Positions 1-8,627 of a stretch of DNA of 34,758 bases are shown here, piece by piece. The position numbers and the translations under genes are program-made. Below the pieces are notes generated by a model that saw only the letters and a program-made list of their open reading frames with translations, made no database searches and was not told the origin of the DNA. Origin of the DNA: an uncultured Blautia sp. (GTDB taxonomy: Bacteria > Bacillota > Clostridia > Lachnospirales > Lachnospiraceae); assembly GCA_948436455.1 (NCBI GenBank), contig CAOJIB010000010.1, forward strand, positions 1 to 34,758. Reading direction: 5' to 3'. Numbering within the stretch: position 1 is the first letter of the stretch; each line of letters starts with the position of its first letter.

Positions 1-1
1 C

Positions 2-1264
2 TTACAGGCCATGTACGGCGCTGTGGATCTAATGATCGTCGGACAATTCAACGCGGCGCTGGACGTATCGGCCGTATCCACCGGCAGCCAGATCATGCAC
101 ACCATCACCGTCGTCATTACCGGCCTGTCCATGGGCATTACGATTCTGGCCGGTCAGAAAATCGGGGAAAAGCGTCCCGAGGAGGCCGGGCGGGTCATCG
201 GCAGCGGCATTTGCCTTTTCGGCGCGCTGAGCCTCGTACTGACCGTCGTACTGATCGCCGCCGCTTCTTTGCTGGCCGCGCTGATGCAGGCGCCGGCGGA
301 GGCCTTTACAGAGACCGTAACCTATGTAAGAATCTGTTCGGCCGGCATTCTCTTTATCGTGGCGTATAATGTACTCGGCAGCATTTTCCGGGGAACCGGT
401 GATTCCAAAATGCCGCTGATCACCGTGACAATTTCCTGTATTTTGAATATCTTAGGAGACCTGCTGTTCGTAGGCGTCCTCCATATGAACGTGGCTGGCG
501 CGGCGTTGGCCACCGTACTCTCCCAGGCCGCAAGCGTGCTTCTATCCATAGGAATCATACGGAAAAGAACGCTGCCTTTTTCGTTCCAACGGTCTTATAT
601 CCGTTTTGACCGAAAGCGCATCGGCCGGATTTTTTCCCTGGGCATTCCCATCGCCCTGCAGGATCTGCTGGTCAGCATTTCCTTCCTGGTCATCCTGGCC
701 ATCGTCAATTCCATGGGCCTTATCGCCTCCGCCGGCGCGGGCGTGGCGGAAAAGCTATGCGGCTTCGTTATGCTTGTGCCCTCTGCTTTCATGCAGTCCA
801 TGTCCGCCTTCGTCGCCCAAAACGTGGGCGCCGGCCGGATGGACCGGGCAAAAAAGGCGCTCCTGTACGGCATACTGACCTCTTTAGCTGCCGGCGTATT
901 TATGTTTTATTTTTCCTTTTTCCACGGAGACCTTATGTCTTCTCTGTTTACGAAGGATACACAGGTCGTCGCCGCTTCCGCCAGCTATTTAAAGGCCTAT
1001 TCCATCGACTGCCTGCTGACTTCCTTTCTATTCTGCTTCCTGGGCTACTTTAACGGCTGCGGCAAAACCGTTTTCGTACTGGTACAGGGCGTCGCCGGCG
1101 CCTTTGCGGTGCGGATTCCCTTTTCCTATATGGCCAGCCTTCAAGCGGGCGCTACACTATTCCACATCGGTCTGGCTACGCCGGCTTCTACAGTAGTACA
1201 GATCCTCCTAAGCGCCGCGTACCTGCTGTACCAGAACCAGAAAAAACAAAGAGAAAATCCCTAA
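2..1264 (+). CDS. MATE family multidrug/Na+ efflux transporter, 5'-truncated by window edge
   Basis: An integral membrane protein of the MATE (multi-antimicrobial extrusion) family, which exports drugs or metabolites in exchange for Na+ or H+. The reading frame is open to the left edge, with residues L-Q-A before the first visible Met, so the start is outside the window; MATE proteins are usually about 450 residues and about 420 are visible here. The segment YGAVDLMIVGQF near the start is typical of the end of TM1 in this family. Roughly ten or eleven further hydrophobic segments follow, with a family-like second-half motif around G-I-P-I-A-L-Q-D near residue 215. The C-terminus is a short basic tail. 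The substrate cannot be told from sequence. Confidence 0.9.
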   Translation, partial: LQAMYGAVDLMIVGQFNAALDVSAVSTGSQIMHTITVVITGLSMGITILAGQKIGEKRPEEAGRVIGSGICLFGALSLVLTVVLIAAASLLAALMQAPAEAFTETVTYVRICSAGILFIVAYNVLGSIFRGTGDSKMPLITVTISCILNILGDLLFVGVLHMNVAGAALATVLSQAASVLLSIGIIRKRTLPFSFQRSYIRFDRKRIGRIFSLGIPIALQDLLVSISFLVILAIVNSMGLIASAGAGVAEKLCGFVMLVPSAFMQSMSAFVAQNVGAGRMDRAKKALLYGILTSLAAGVFMFYFSFFHGDLMSSLFTKDTQVVAASASYLKAYSIDCLLTSFLFCFLGYFNGCGKTVFVLVQGVAGAFAVRIPFSYMASLQAGATLFHIGLATPASTVVQILLSAAYLLYQNQKKQRENP

Positions 1265-1338
1265 AGAAGACGCGCACATACTTCATCCCACAGGAGTTTC
1301 TTACAAAAATATTTTTTTAAAAATGGAGGTAACCAACT

Positions 1339-1671
1339 ATGTCCGAGCATTTTCAATTCGAGACTTTCGTAGACGTACACGACAGTATTTTCGATGAATA
1401 TCTAAGTTCCGTCGTTGCAAAGCTGTCGAAAAACAATCCCGACTATCGGGCCATCGAAGAAAAAATCGAAAAGCTTTACGCCGAATATCCAAAAGTTATG
1501 GCTGCGCTGGACACAGAAAAAGCCGACGAATTATCCCAGCCGGAATGCAACGCCCTGCTAAAAATCCTGGAGCTTCGGAACCAGCTTTTTGATATGCAGA
1601 TGGAGGCCGTGTATTTTCGCGGATGTTACGACGGCGCGGGCTATCTGAAAAAAGCGGGAATCCTGGAATAG
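1339..1671 (+). CDS. Small helical protein of unknown function (DUF6809-like)
   Basis: A 110-residue soluble protein, acidic and apparently all-helical, with no signal peptide or membrane segment. It starts 9 bases after a clear GGAGG ribosome site at 1325-1329. The C-terminal pattern F-R-x-C-Y-D-G-A-G-Y-L resembles the small clostridial proteins grouped as DUF6809, which end in a similar F..G...GA segment; this likeness is from memory and weak. It lies 74 bases after the transporter and may be co-transcribed with it; no terminator was seen in the gap. No function is assigned. Confidence 0.75.
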   Translation: MSEHFQFETFVDVHDSIFDEYLSSVVAKLSKNNPDYRAIEEKIEKLYAEYPKVMAALDTEKADELSQPECNALLKILELRNQLFDMQMEAVYFRGCYDGAGYLKKAGILE

Positions 1672-1822
1672 AGCAAAGAGGAATTGTCCTAGTCTCCTTT
1701 CCAAAATATACGCCCAAAAGCAAAGAAAGACATACTAAAAAAGGAAACGTCGCCGTATGCTTCGGCCCTTATCTGCCCGGCGCCGGAAAAGGAAGCTATA
1801 CCTAAAGCTTCTTACGAAAAGC

Positions 1823-1850
1823 AAGGCCCCTTACACAGCGGGCCTTTTTT
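1823..1850 (+). terminator. Rho-independent terminator
   Basis: The stem AAGGCCC / GGGCCTT, with a 10-base loop, is followed by a run of T. It lies about 150 bases after the small protein gene and ahead of the GntR promoter. Nothing else was recognised between 1672 and 1919. Confidence 0.85.
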
Positions 1851-1919
1851 CGTATCCCTTGAAATGTCCTAAGGCGTTAAAAAATATCCCTCAAAGGAGA
1901 CGTTTTATAAATTTCCAAA

Positions 1920-1968
1920 AAACAGTATATAACAGTTGACAACTGATATATACTGTTATATACTGTTT
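1920..1968 (+). promoter_or_regulatory. Sigma-A promoter inside a perfect 17-bp inverted repeat (likely GntR operator)
   Basis: The -35 box TTGACA is at 1936-1941 and the -10 box TATACT at 1959-1964, with an ideal 17-base spacer. The arms 1920-1936 and 1952-1968 are exact reverse complements over 17 bases. Each arm holds two AACAGT half-sites separated by ATAT, and a central near-palindrome CAGTTGACAACTG overlaps the -35 box. This placement is what is expected for autorepression by the YtrA-type regulator encoded 19 bases downstream. The promoter is directly visible; the identity of the binding protein is inferred. Confidence 0.85.
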
Positions 1969-1986
1969 GCAAAGAAAGGAACGCTT

Positions 1987-2364
1987 ATGCATATAATCAT
2001 CAATAATTCTTCCATGCAGCCCATCTATGAACAGGTGGCGGAACAGATCAAGGCGCTGATCCTGGCCGGAGAGCTTTTAGAGGAAACGATGCTCCCTTCC
2101 GTACGGTCCCTTTCCAAAGAATTGAAAATCAGCGCTCTGACGGTGAAAAAAGCCTATGACTGTCTGGAAGAGGAAGGACACATCGTCACTGTGCACGGAA
2201 AGGGAAGCTTCGTGGCTCATACTTCGCGGGAACTTTTAAAAGAAGAACGGCAAAAGGAAGTGGAGGCCGATCTGGAGCTGGCCGTGAAAAAGGGACTACA
2301 TTTCGGCATGAGCCGGCAGGAACTACAGGATTTATTCAAATTGATCATGGAGGATACGCTATGA
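1987..2364 (+). CDS. GntR family (YtrA subfamily) transcriptional regulator
   Basis: A 125-residue DNA-binding repressor. The N-terminal two-thirds is a GntR winged helix-turn-helix (QPIYEQVAEQI, LPSVRSLSKELKIS, then TVKKAYDCLEEEG and a wing G-K-G-S-F-V). The short C-terminal helical tail, without a ligand-binding domain, is typical of the YtrA subfamily that controls adjacent ABC exporters. An ATG at 1936 lies on the -35 box, so the start chosen is 1987, which follows AAAGGA at 1975-1980. The stop overlaps the next gene's start by 4 bases, so the proteins are probably translationally coupled. YtrA-type regulators often respond to cell-wall antibiotics; the inducer here is unknown. Confidence 0.93.
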   Translation: MHIIINNSSMQPIYEQVAEQIKALILAGELLEETMLPSVRSLSKELKISALTVKKAYDCLEEEGHIVTVHGKGSFVAHTSRELLKEERQKEVEADLELAVKKGLHFGMSRQELQDLFKLIMEDTL

Positions 2365-3212
2365 CCTTACGACTAGAACAGATACAAAAGAATTACCCAC
2401 AATTTTCACTGCATTGTTCCCTAGAAGTAAAAGAAGGCTGTATCACCGGCTGCATCGGTCAAAACGGCGCCGGAAAGAGCACGGTCTTTAAAGGGATTCT
2501 GGGACTGATCTCTCTAGATGGAGGCGACGTAGAAATCTTCGGCAAGCCCCGCGCCGCTCTTTCCACAGCAGAAAAAGAAGACATCGGAGTCGTCCTGTCG
2601 GACGGCGGCTTTCATCCAGCCTTATCGCCCAAGGATATCGCAAACATTATGCGCTGTATGTACCGACGCTTTGACCAGACGGCCTTCCTAGAAAAATGCG
2701 AACAGTTTGCTTTGCCTTTGACCAAGCGAATCGGCGATTTTTCCACCGGTATGAAGGCGAAGCTGAAAATTCTGGTCGCCACAAGCTACGGCGCAAAGCT
2801 ACTTCTTTTGGACGAGCCTACCTCCGGCCTGGACGTACTTGCCAGAGACGACATTCTGGATATGCTCCGGAATTATATGGACGCCGGCGATCGCTCTATC
2901 TTGATCAGCTCCCACATTTCCAGCGACCTGGAGGGACTGTGCGACGATCTCTATATGCTCCATCAGGGAAACATGATTTTCCACGAGGATACGGACGTAC
3001 TGCTGGATCGTTACGGCCTGATGAAGCTTGGCGGGGAAGATTACCAAGCGTTGGACAAACGATACATCGTCGCCGTCCGGCCGGAGTCTTTCGGGTATAG
3101 CTGCCTGACTAACCGCCGGGATTTCTATCGGACAAACTATCCGCGGCTCGTCATCGAACGGGGCGCGATCGACAACGTGATTACCATGCTTGTAAAGGGG
3201 GAAAAGCTATGA
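2361..3212 (+). CDS. ABC transporter ATP-binding protein (YtrB/BcrA-like)
   Basis: A 283-residue nucleotide-binding subunit of an ABC-2 type transporter. Walker A is GQNGAGKST at residues 33-41 and Walker B LLLLDEP at 147-153, followed by SGLD. The signature loop is degenerate (FSTGMKAK near 127) instead of LSGGQ, and no clear Gln is seen at the Q-loop position (GVVLSDGGF). Both variations are common in GntR-linked ABC-2 ATPases. The C-terminal 70 residues are a divergent accessory region. It overlaps the regulator upstream and the permease downstream by 4 bases each, so the three genes form one operon. It may give resistance to a peptide antibiotic or export lipid; the substrate is unknown. 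Confidence 0.93.
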   Translation: MTLRLEQIQKNYPQFSLHCSLEVKEGCITGCIGQNGAGKSTVFKGILGLISLDGGDVEIFGKPRAALSTAEKEDIGVVLSDGGFHPALSPKDIANIMRCMYRRFDQTAFLEKCEQFALPLTKRIGDFSTGMKAKLKILVATSYGAKLLLLDEPTSGLDVLARDDILDMLRNYMDAGDRSILISSHISSDLEGLCDDLYMLHQGNMIFHEDTDVLLDRYGLMKLGGEDYQALDKRYIVAVRPESFGYSCLTNRRDFYRTNYPRLVIERGAIDNVITMLVKGEKL

Positions 3213-3853
3213 AAGGATTGCTTTTAAAGGATCTATATTTGACAAAAAATAACCGGCGGCTGCTTTATATTATCTGCTTTCTGGCAGCTATGTTTCTTAT
3301 CACCGGTATGGATTTCACCTTTATCATCGGCTACTTCACCATGTTCGCCGCCATGCTGGCGCTCACCACGATCAGCTATGACGAGCAGGAAAAAAGCTCT
3401 GCTTTTTTAATGACTCTTCCGATCTCCCGCAGGACGTACGTTGCGGAAAAATACCTGTTCAGCTTTCTATTTAGCCTTGCCGGATGGCTTTTAAGTTTTA
3501 TCCTGGTAGCCGTTGCCACAAGGACGTCCGGGCTTCCCTCGCTCCTTTTCCAGAGCTTTCTCTACCTGGATCTGTCCCTGCTGATGCTGCTGCTTCTGCT
3601 CCCCATACAGCTGAAATTCGGCGCCGACATCAGCCGAATCATCATCGTCTGCGTGGCTTTAGGCATCGTAGTCGCAGGCTCCCTTCTGGGAAAAGCGGCA
3701 GCGTATTTCCACATGGATCTGTTTCTTTTAAAAGAAAAAATCCTTTCCCTCGGCCAGCCAACTCTCATCATTATCCTGATACTTTTGCATCTTTTGTGCC
3801 TGGGCGTTTCCTACGGGCTCTCCGTACGGTTTACCTGCAAACGGGAATATTAA
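3209..3853 (+). CDS. ABC-2 type transporter permease
   Basis: A 214-residue membrane protein with about six hydrophobic segments, starting with a short cytoplasmic MKGLLLKDLYLTKNNRR leader typical of the ABC-2 permease family paired with YtrB/BcrA-like ATPases. The segment SYDEQEKSSAFLMTLPISRR, a cytoplasmic coupling region, is characteristic. It overlaps the ATPase gene by 4 bases and is the last gene of the GntR operon, followed directly by a terminator. A homo-oligomer is likely because no second permease is encoded here. Confidence 0.9.
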   Translation: MKGLLLKDLYLTKNNRRLLYIICFLAAMFLITGMDFTFIIGYFTMFAAMLALTTISYDEQEKSSAFLMTLPISRRTYVAEKYLFSFLFSLAGWLLSFILVAVATRTSGLPSLLFQSFLYLDLSLLMLLLLLPIQLKFGADISRIIIVCVALGIVVAGSLLGKAAAYFHMDLFLLKEKILSLGQPTLIIILILLHLLCLGVSYGLSVRFTCKREY

Positions 3854-3858
3854 AAAAG

Positions 3859-3904
3859 AAAACCCTCTGCTTCTGCACGATCTGTGCAAAGTTCAGAGGG
3901 TTTT
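3859..3904. terminator. Bidirectional terminator between convergent genes
   Basis: A perfect 11-base stem AAAACCCTCTG / CAGAGGGTTTT with a second small hairpin (TGCAC / GTGCA) in its loop. The flanking A and T tracts allow termination on both strands, serving the plus-strand permease and the minus-strand ECF gene. Confidence 0.88.
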
Positions 3905-3915
3905 CCGTATTCATT

Positions 3916-4458
3916 TTACTTACGCCGCACTTCCACGTAAAGCATCTGTTTAAATTCGGGTACCGCCGCCAAAACCGGAAACAGCACCAGCGCCAGGATC
4001 AGACCGCCAATTCCCTGGACGAAATTCGCCGGCATACTGGCCAGCGCGCCCGCCAGGCCGTACAGTGGAATTTCGCAAAGGCCATAGCCGCCCGGCACAA
4101 GGATGATATCTATGATTCCACCAATGATTACGCCTATGTACGCGTTGGCATGCTTTCTTTTTAGCTGCTCAAAGGCTGCGCCGGTCAAAAAGGCGATCAG
4201 CCCCTTAATTCCCAATGTGATCGGCACATAGATAAAATAGCCGCCCAAAAGATCCGACATGGCGGAACCAATTCCCGCGGCTAGCCCGCCGTACACAGGG
4301 CCTAGAAAAACGCCGGAAAGAATCACCACCGCATCGCCCGGATGGATATAGCCCCCGGTTCCCGGTGTGGGAATCCGAATCGACATTGTAGCCACACAGG
4401 CCAGCGCGGCGAAAAGTGCCGCCAGAATCAGTTTCTTTGTGTTCGTACGCATAAACAT
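3916..4458 (-). CDS. ECF transporter S component (substrate-binding membrane subunit)
   Basis: A 180-residue membrane protein with about five or six hydrophobic segments. It has the ECF S-component signature: an N-terminal LILAALFAAL helix, then G-Y-I-H-P-G-D-A-V, LGPVYGGLAAGIGSAMSDLL and GLIAFLTG. Such proteins bind a vitamin or its precursor and use a shared EcfAA'T energising module, which is not encoded nearby. The G-Y-I-H-x-G-D pattern is like HmpT-type and related S components, but the substrate is not determined. A Met two codons in (4452) is an alternative start. A strong promoter and a structured leader of about 100 bases precede it. Confidence 0.88.
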   Translation of the reverse strand: MFMRTNTKKLILAALFAALACVATMSIRIPTPGTGGYIHPGDAVVILSGVFLGPVYGGLAAGIGSAMSDLLGGYFIYVPITLGIKGLIAFLTGAAFEQLKRKHANAYIGVIIGGIIDIILVPGGYGLCEIPLYGLAGALASMPANFVQGIGGLILALVLFPVLAAVPEFKQMLYVEVRRK

Positions 4459-4494
4459 CGCTTCCCTTCTGCATATAATATCTCAGTCGTTTGT

Positions 4495-4554
4495 AAAGCC
4501 CGGCCGAAAACGCGCGGGATTTGGCGTTCTCTACCGCGCCTTTTCGGAAGCTTT
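4495..4554 (-). promoter_or_regulatory. Strong hairpin in leader of the ECF S-component gene
   Basis: On the minus strand CCGAAAA-G-GCGCGG pairs with CCGCGC-G-UUUUCGG (13 of 14 positions, one G-G mismatch), and the base is extended by AAAGC / GCTTT. The GGCG at 4537-4540 could instead pair with the CGCC at 4523-4526 in the loop, so two alternative folds are possible. It lies in the transcribed leader between the promoter and the gene. No known vitamin riboswitch consensus (TPP, FMN, THF, preQ1, cobalamin) was recognised. On the plus strand it is followed by TTTT and could act as a terminator. Confidence 0.55.
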
Positions 4555-4569
4555 TATCTGATCATTTCC

Positions 4570-4598
4570 ATAATAGTACAGAAAAACGGCTTTGTCAA
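4570..4598 (-). promoter_or_regulatory. Sigma-A promoter of the ECF S-component gene
   Basis: On the minus strand TTGACA (4598-4593), a 17-base spacer and TATTAT (4575-4570). Predicted transcription starts near 4563, giving a leader of about 105 bases. Confidence 0.85.
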
Positions 4599-4648
4599 TA
4601 GAATTTCCCTACTATATTACTGTGTAATTAAATTTGCATAGAATGCTG

Positions 4649-4671
4649 AAAAACTGCCACTGGCAGCCTTT
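4649..4671 (-). terminator. Terminator of the fatty acid synthesis operon
   Basis: On the minus strand CTGCC-AGT-GGCAG followed by TTTTT, starting 17 bases after the accD-accA stop. The core hairpin and its flank are related to the 37-base element found in the acpP and amylase leaders. Confidence 0.8.
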
Positions 4672-4687
4672 CTGCATATTCAGGCAT

Positions 4688-6388
4688 CTAGAATTTCCGA
4701 AATCGCTCATACCGTTGTGCGGCCAGTTCTTCCGGAGATTTTCCCTCCTGACGCCGCAGGAAATCCCGAATGAAAATCTTCAAAGCCTGGCAGAGCTCTG
4801 GCAGATTCTCCCGGCTGGCCGTCGGGTTTTCCGGAATTACTTTTTCAATAATGCCCATTTCCTTTAATTCTGCAGCCGTGACTTTCATCATCTCGGCCGC
4901 CTCCGGCGCTTTTTTTCCATCCTTCCACAAAATCGAGGCAAATCCCTCCGGCGAAAGAATCGTATAAGAGGTGTTTTCCAGCATCCAGACTTCATTGGCG
5001 ACTGCCAGCGCCAGCGCGCCGCCGCTGCCGCCCTCCCCAATCACGATGGAAAGGATGGGCACCGTCAGTTTCGCCATTTCCAGCAGGTTTCTGGCAATAG
5101 CTTCTCCCTGGCCCCTCTCCTCCGCTTCTATGCCGCAGAAGGCGCCCGGCGTATCAATCAAAAGCAAAATCGGACGGCCAAATTTCTGCGCCTGCTGCAT
5201 CAGACGCAGCGCTTTCCGGTAGCCTTCCGGATAGGGCATACCGAAATTCCGCAAAATATTGTCCTTCGTATCCCGCCCTTTTTGGATGCCGATCACCGTG
5301 ACCGGCTGGTCGTCTAGCAAGGCGATCCCGCCGACAATCGCCCGATCGTCCCGGCAATGACGGTCCCCATGCAACTCCATAAAATCCCGAAAGATTCCGG
5401 TAATATATTCCAGGCTGGTGGGCCGCTCGCTGCTTCTGGCCGCCTGCACCCGCTCCCAACAAGAGGGCGCGTCCCCCGTTTCCTTTTCCGGCTCCGCCTC
5501 CTGCGCCGATATGGGAAGCACGGATGGAAAGACCGTATAGTCCACAGTCTTTTGATGAAAAGCCAAGAGCCAGGAGAGCGTCTCTTTTTGCCGTTCTCTG
5601 GGCAGCACGCCGTCGATGATTCCATGTTCCACCAGAAATTCCGCCCGCTGAAAGCCCTCCGGCAGCTTCTGTCCGATCGTCTGAGCAATGACCCGCGGCC
5701 CTGCAAAGCCAATCAGCGCCCCCGGCTCCGCCAGAATAATATCGCCCAGCATAGCAAAGCTGGCCGTAACCCCGCCCATCGTCGGATCGGTCAAAATCGG
5801 CAGATACAAAAGCCCCGCGTCCTGATGCCGGCCAATGGCCGCCGCCGTTTTCGCCATCTGCATCAAGGAAACCATCCCTTCCTGCATCCGCGCGCCGCCG
5901 GAACAGCAAAAAAGCACCACCGGCAGACGCCTTCTGGTCGCTTCCTCCACCGCCCGAGTGATCTTCTCTCCGACCACATAGCCCATACTTCCCATAAAAA
6001 AGCGGGCGTCGCAGACGCCGATCACCACCGGGATCCCGCCGATCGCGGCCTCTCCGATCCGGACGCCCTCATGGAGGCGCGTCTTGGTCCGCAGCTGCGC
6101 AATCTTCTCCGGATATCCCGGATAATGTAAGGGATCGGCGCTCTCCAGATCCGTATCCCACTCGATAAAGGAACCCTCGTCGATTACCATACGCAGACGG
6201 GCGCCCGCCTTCATTCGAAAATAGCCGCCGCACTTAGGACAGCTATAGGCGCGGGTCTTGACTTCCTCTTTATAAACGATCTCCTGACATTTGGGACATT
6301 TTATCCAAAGGCCCTGGGGAACCTCCAAAGCCTGCCGGGACTTTCCCTTGGAATTTGGTTTTTTGAAAAATTTTTTCAGATCCGGCAT
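4688..6388 (-). CDS. accD-accA: Fused acetyl-CoA carboxylase carboxyltransferase, beta (AccD) plus alpha (AccA)
   Basis: A single 566-residue chain holding both carboxyltransferase subunits, which move the carboxyl group from carboxybiotin to acetyl-CoA to make malonyl-CoA. Residues 1 to about 285 are AccD, with a zinc ribbon at Cys31, Cys34, Cys50 and Cys53 and the crotonase-like core including SGGARMQEG and [13 protein letters not shown] low-complexity acidic linker lies at about 286-308. Residues 309-566 are AccA, with [26 protein letters not shown] and [10 protein letters not shown] (451-460). In E. coli and most Bacillota these are two genes. No internal stop or frame change separates the halves. 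It starts 12 bases after accC and ends the operon. Confidence 0.95.
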   Translation of the reverse strand: MPDLKKFFKKPNSKGKSRQALEVPQGLWIKCPKCQEIVYKEEVKTRAYSCPKCGGYFRMKAGARLRMVIDEGSFIEWDTDLESADPLHYPGYPEKIAQLRTKTRLHEGVRIGEAAIGGIPVVIGVCDARFFMGSMGYVVGEKITRAVEEATRRRLPVVLFCCSGGARMQEGMVSLMQMAKTAAAIGRHQDAGLLYLPILTDPTMGGVTASFAMLGDIILAEPGALIGFAGPRVIAQTIGQKLPEGFQRAEFLVEHGIIDGVLPRERQKETLSWLLAFHQKTVDYTVFPSVLPISAQEAEPEKETGDAPSCWERVQAARSSERPTSLEYITGIFRDFMELHGDRHCRDDRAIVGGIALLDDQPVTVIGIQKGRDTKDNILRNFGMPYPEGYRKALRLMQQAQKFGRPILLLIDTPGAFCGIEAEERGQGEAIARNLLEMAKLTVPILSIVIGEGGSGGALALAVANEVWMLENTSYTILSPEGFASILWKDGKKAPEAAEMMKVTAAELKEMGIIEKVIPENPTASRENLPELCQALKIFIRDFLRRQEGKSPEELAAQRYERFRKF

Positions 6389-6400
6389 ATGCGCTCCTCC

Positions 6401-7747
6401 TTATAGATCCTTATAATGCTCCTGGATAAAATGCGTAGTCACTCGGCCCTCCCGAAAATCCCGCTGATTCAAAAGCTCATACTGGAAATCCAGATTCGTC
6501 GTGATTCCGTCGATGACCACTTCTCCTAAGGTGCTGACCATCTTTTGAATCGCGCTTGGCCGGTCTTTATCATGAACAATGACCTTCAAAAGCATCGAAT
6601 CGTAGTACGGAGAAATTTGACAGCCGCCATAGAGCGCCGTATCCATGCGAACGCCGTTGCCCCCGGGCAAATGCAGGTTCGTTATTTCTCCCGGACAGGG
6701 CATAAAATGACGGGCGGCGTCCTCCGCGTTGATCCTGCATTCGATGGCGTGCCCGCGAAGCCGGATATCTTTCTGGGTAAAGGAAAGGGGCTCTCCCGCC
6801 GCTATGCGGATTTGCTCCTTGATCAGATCCACGCCGGAAACAAATTCTGTCACCGGATGTTCCACCTGAATCCTGGTGTTCATCTCCATAAAATAAAATT
6901 CTCCCGAAGCGTCCAAAAGGAATTCCACCGTTCCCGCGTTCTGATACCCTACGGCCTTCGCGGCGCGCACGGCCATTTCGCCCATCCGGGCGCGCTGCTT
7001 GTCTGTCAGGGCGCTACAGGGAGATTCCTCGATCAGCTTCTGATGCAGCCGCTGCATCGAGCAGTCCCGCTCTCCCAAATGCACCACATGGCCGAACGCA
7101 TCCCCGAGAATCTGCACCTCCACATGGCGGGGCCGCCGGATGTACCGCTCCAGATACATCGTGCCGTCTCCAAAGGCGCCAAGAGCCTCTCTTTGAGCCG
7201 TAAAGAAATGATCCTCGAAAACGTCGGCTGTTTCGGCTACCCGGATGCCTTTTCCGCCGCCTCCCAAGGCCGCTTTGATCATAATCGGAAAGCCGATCTT
7301 CTTCGCCGCCCTTTTCGCTTCTTCTATATGGGAAACCGGCTCCCGGCTTCCGGGCACTACCGGCACCTTGGCCCTTTGCATCGTCTTTCTGGCTTCAGCC
7401 TTATTGCCCATTTTCCGGATAATATCCGCCGAAGGCCCGACAAAGGTCAGCCCGCACTGCCGGCACATCCGGGCAAAATGCTCGTTTTCCGATAAAAAGC
7501 CCACGCCCGGGTGGATCGCCTGGGCGCCGGACGCCTCGGCGGCGCTCAAAATGCGTTCCATATGCAGATAGCTTTCCTTGGGAGCCGCCGGACCGATGCA
7601 GATCGCTTCGTCCGCCAGCTGAGTATGCAGCGCTTCCCTATCCGCCTCCGAATACACCGCCACCGTCTCGATTCCCATTTCCCGACAGGCGCGGATGATC
7701 CGAACGGCAATCTCGCCCCGGTTTGCGATCAAAAGCTTTGTAAACAT
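6401..7747 (-). CDS. accC: Biotin carboxylase subunit of acetyl-CoA carboxylase
   Basis: A 448-residue ATP-grasp enzyme that carboxylates the biotin on AccB using ATP and bicarbonate. It opens with KLLIANRGEIAVRIIRA, typical of the family. The glycine-rich loop GGGGKG is at 162-167, and MEMNTRIQVEHPVTE (near 290) holds the metal and active-site residues. Length matches E. coli AccC (449). It lies 14 bases after fabZ and 12 before accD-accA, within the fatty acid synthesis operon. Confidence 0.97.
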   Translation of the reverse strand: MFTKLLIANRGEIAVRIIRACREMGIETVAVYSEADREALHTQLADEAICIGPAAPKESYLHMERILSAAEASGAQAIHPGVGFLSENEHFARMCRQCGLTFVGPSADIIRKMGNKAEARKTMQRAKVPVVPGSREPVSHIEEAKRAAKKIGFPIMIKAALGGGGKGIRVAETADVFEDHFFTAQREALGAFGDGTMYLERYIRRPRHVEVQILGDAFGHVVHLGERDCSMQRLHQKLIEESPCSALTDKQRARMGEMAVRAAKAVGYQNAGTVEFLLDASGEFYFMEMNTRIQVEHPVTEFVSGVDLIKEQIRIAAGEPLSFTQKDIRLRGHAIECRINAEDAARHFMPCPGEITNLHLPGGNGVRMDTALYGGCQISPYYDSMLLKVIVHDKDRPSAIQKMVSTLGEVVIDGITTNLDFQYELLNQRDFREGRVTTHFIQEHYKDL

Positions 7748-7761
7748 AGCCTCGCCCTTTC

Positions 7762-8190
7762 TTAGCCGATGGCAAAGGTCAGCTCGGCCAGAACGGCTAC
7801 GCTCCCGTCCTGCTTCGTCGCCTTTGCCCGTCCCACGCCCACAGGCCCTTTCTGGCGGATCAGCTCCACCTCCAGGGTCAGGACGTCGCCTGGCACTACT
7901 TTATTTTTGAATTTTGCCGAATTGATCGCGCCGAAATACGCAATCTTTCCTTTAAATTCCGGTTTGCTAAGGATCGTCACCGCTCCGACCTGCGCCAATG
8001 CCTCAATGATCAGAACGCCAGGCATCACCGGTTCCCCGGGGAAATGGCCGGCGAAATACGGCTCGTTATAGGAAACGCATTTGCGTCCTACTGCCCGCAC
8101 GCCAGGCTCCAGCTCCTCGATCGTATCAATTAAAAGAAACGGCTGCCGATGGGGCAAAATCTCCATGATTTCCTTTATTGTCAATGTCAT
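7762..8190 (-). CDS. fabZ: 3-hydroxyacyl-ACP dehydratase FabZ
   Basis: A 142-residue hotdog-fold enzyme that removes water from 3-hydroxyacyl-ACP during chain elongation. It has [10 protein letters not shown] near the start and the active-site block [21 protein letters not shown], with catalytic His49 and Glu63. The frame extends upstream to an ATG at 8208, but that would overlap the accB stop codon. The start at 8190 follows AGGAG with 7 bases of spacing and gives the usual family N-terminus. No fabA or FabI-type reductase is present beside it. Confidence 0.95.
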   Translation of the reverse strand: MTLTIKEIMEILPHRQPFLLIDTIEELEPGVRAVGRKCVSYNEPYFAGHFPGEPVMPGVLIIEALAQVGAVTILSKPEFKGKIAYFGAINSAKFKNKVVPGDVLTLEVELIRQKGPVGVGRAKATKQDGSVAVLAELTFAIG

Positions 8191-8200
8191 CTTTTTTCTC

Positions 8201-8626
8201 CTATGCAATTACAAACAGCGGCTGTCCATATTCCACTGTCTGTTCATTTTCCACAAGAATCTGCTGCACCACGCCGGTATATTCCGACTCAATCTCGTTC
8301 ATCAGCTTCATGGCTTCCACAATGCCCAGCACCTGGCCGGCCTTTACCGTATCGCCCACTGCTACGAAAGGCGCGGCGTCCTCCGAGGGACTACTGTAGA
8401 ACGTCCCCACCAGCGGCGACGTAACCACCTGACCCTGGACGTCCTCCGTTTCTTTGGGTACGGGGCTTTTGGCCGGCATGACGGTCGTCTCCTGGAAAGA
8501 GGCGGCCGGCACGGGGCTTCTTTGCGCCTGCATGGAAATCTTCAGATCGCCCTGCTCCATGGAAAACTCCGTTAAATTCGAATCGCTGACCGTCTGTATC
8601 AATGTAAGGATCTGTGTCAACTCCAT
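8201..8626 (-). CDS. accB: Biotin carboxyl carrier protein of acetyl-CoA carboxylase
   Basis: A 141-residue carrier that shuttles CO2 on biotin between AccC and the AccD-AccA protein. The C-terminal biotinyl domain contains [10 protein letters not shown] with the biotinylated Lys107. The middle (about 35-70) is a Pro/Ala/Val-rich flexible linker, and the N-terminal [11 protein letters not shown] helix is typical. It lies directly after fabF with one base between the start and the fabF stop, so translation is probably coupled. Confidence 0.96.
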   Translation of the reverse strand: MELTQILTLIQTVSDSNLTEFSMEQGDLKISMQAQRSPVPAASFQETTVMPAKSPVPKETEDVQGQVVTSPLVGTFYSSPSEDAAPFVAVGDTVKAGQVLGIVEAMKLMNEIESEYTGVVQQILVENEQTVEYGQPLFVIA

Positions 8627-8627
8627 A

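Noticed and set aside
1757..1939. A 60-codon open frame between the small protein gene and the GntR gene
   Set aside because: It runs through a clear terminator and into the promoter, and has no ribosome site or family likeness.
4459..4490. CTGAGA and AGGGAA on the minus strand, suggesting a TPP riboswitch before the ECF gene
   Set aside because: The two motifs are only about 13 bases apart; a TPP aptamer needs about 80 more bases and two further conserved stems, which are not present.
5357..6130. Open frames of 250 or more codons overlapping accD-accA on both strands
   Set aside because: Their products are low-complexity and Arg/Gly-rich with no motif, while the fused carboxyltransferase frame is continuous and conserved throughout.
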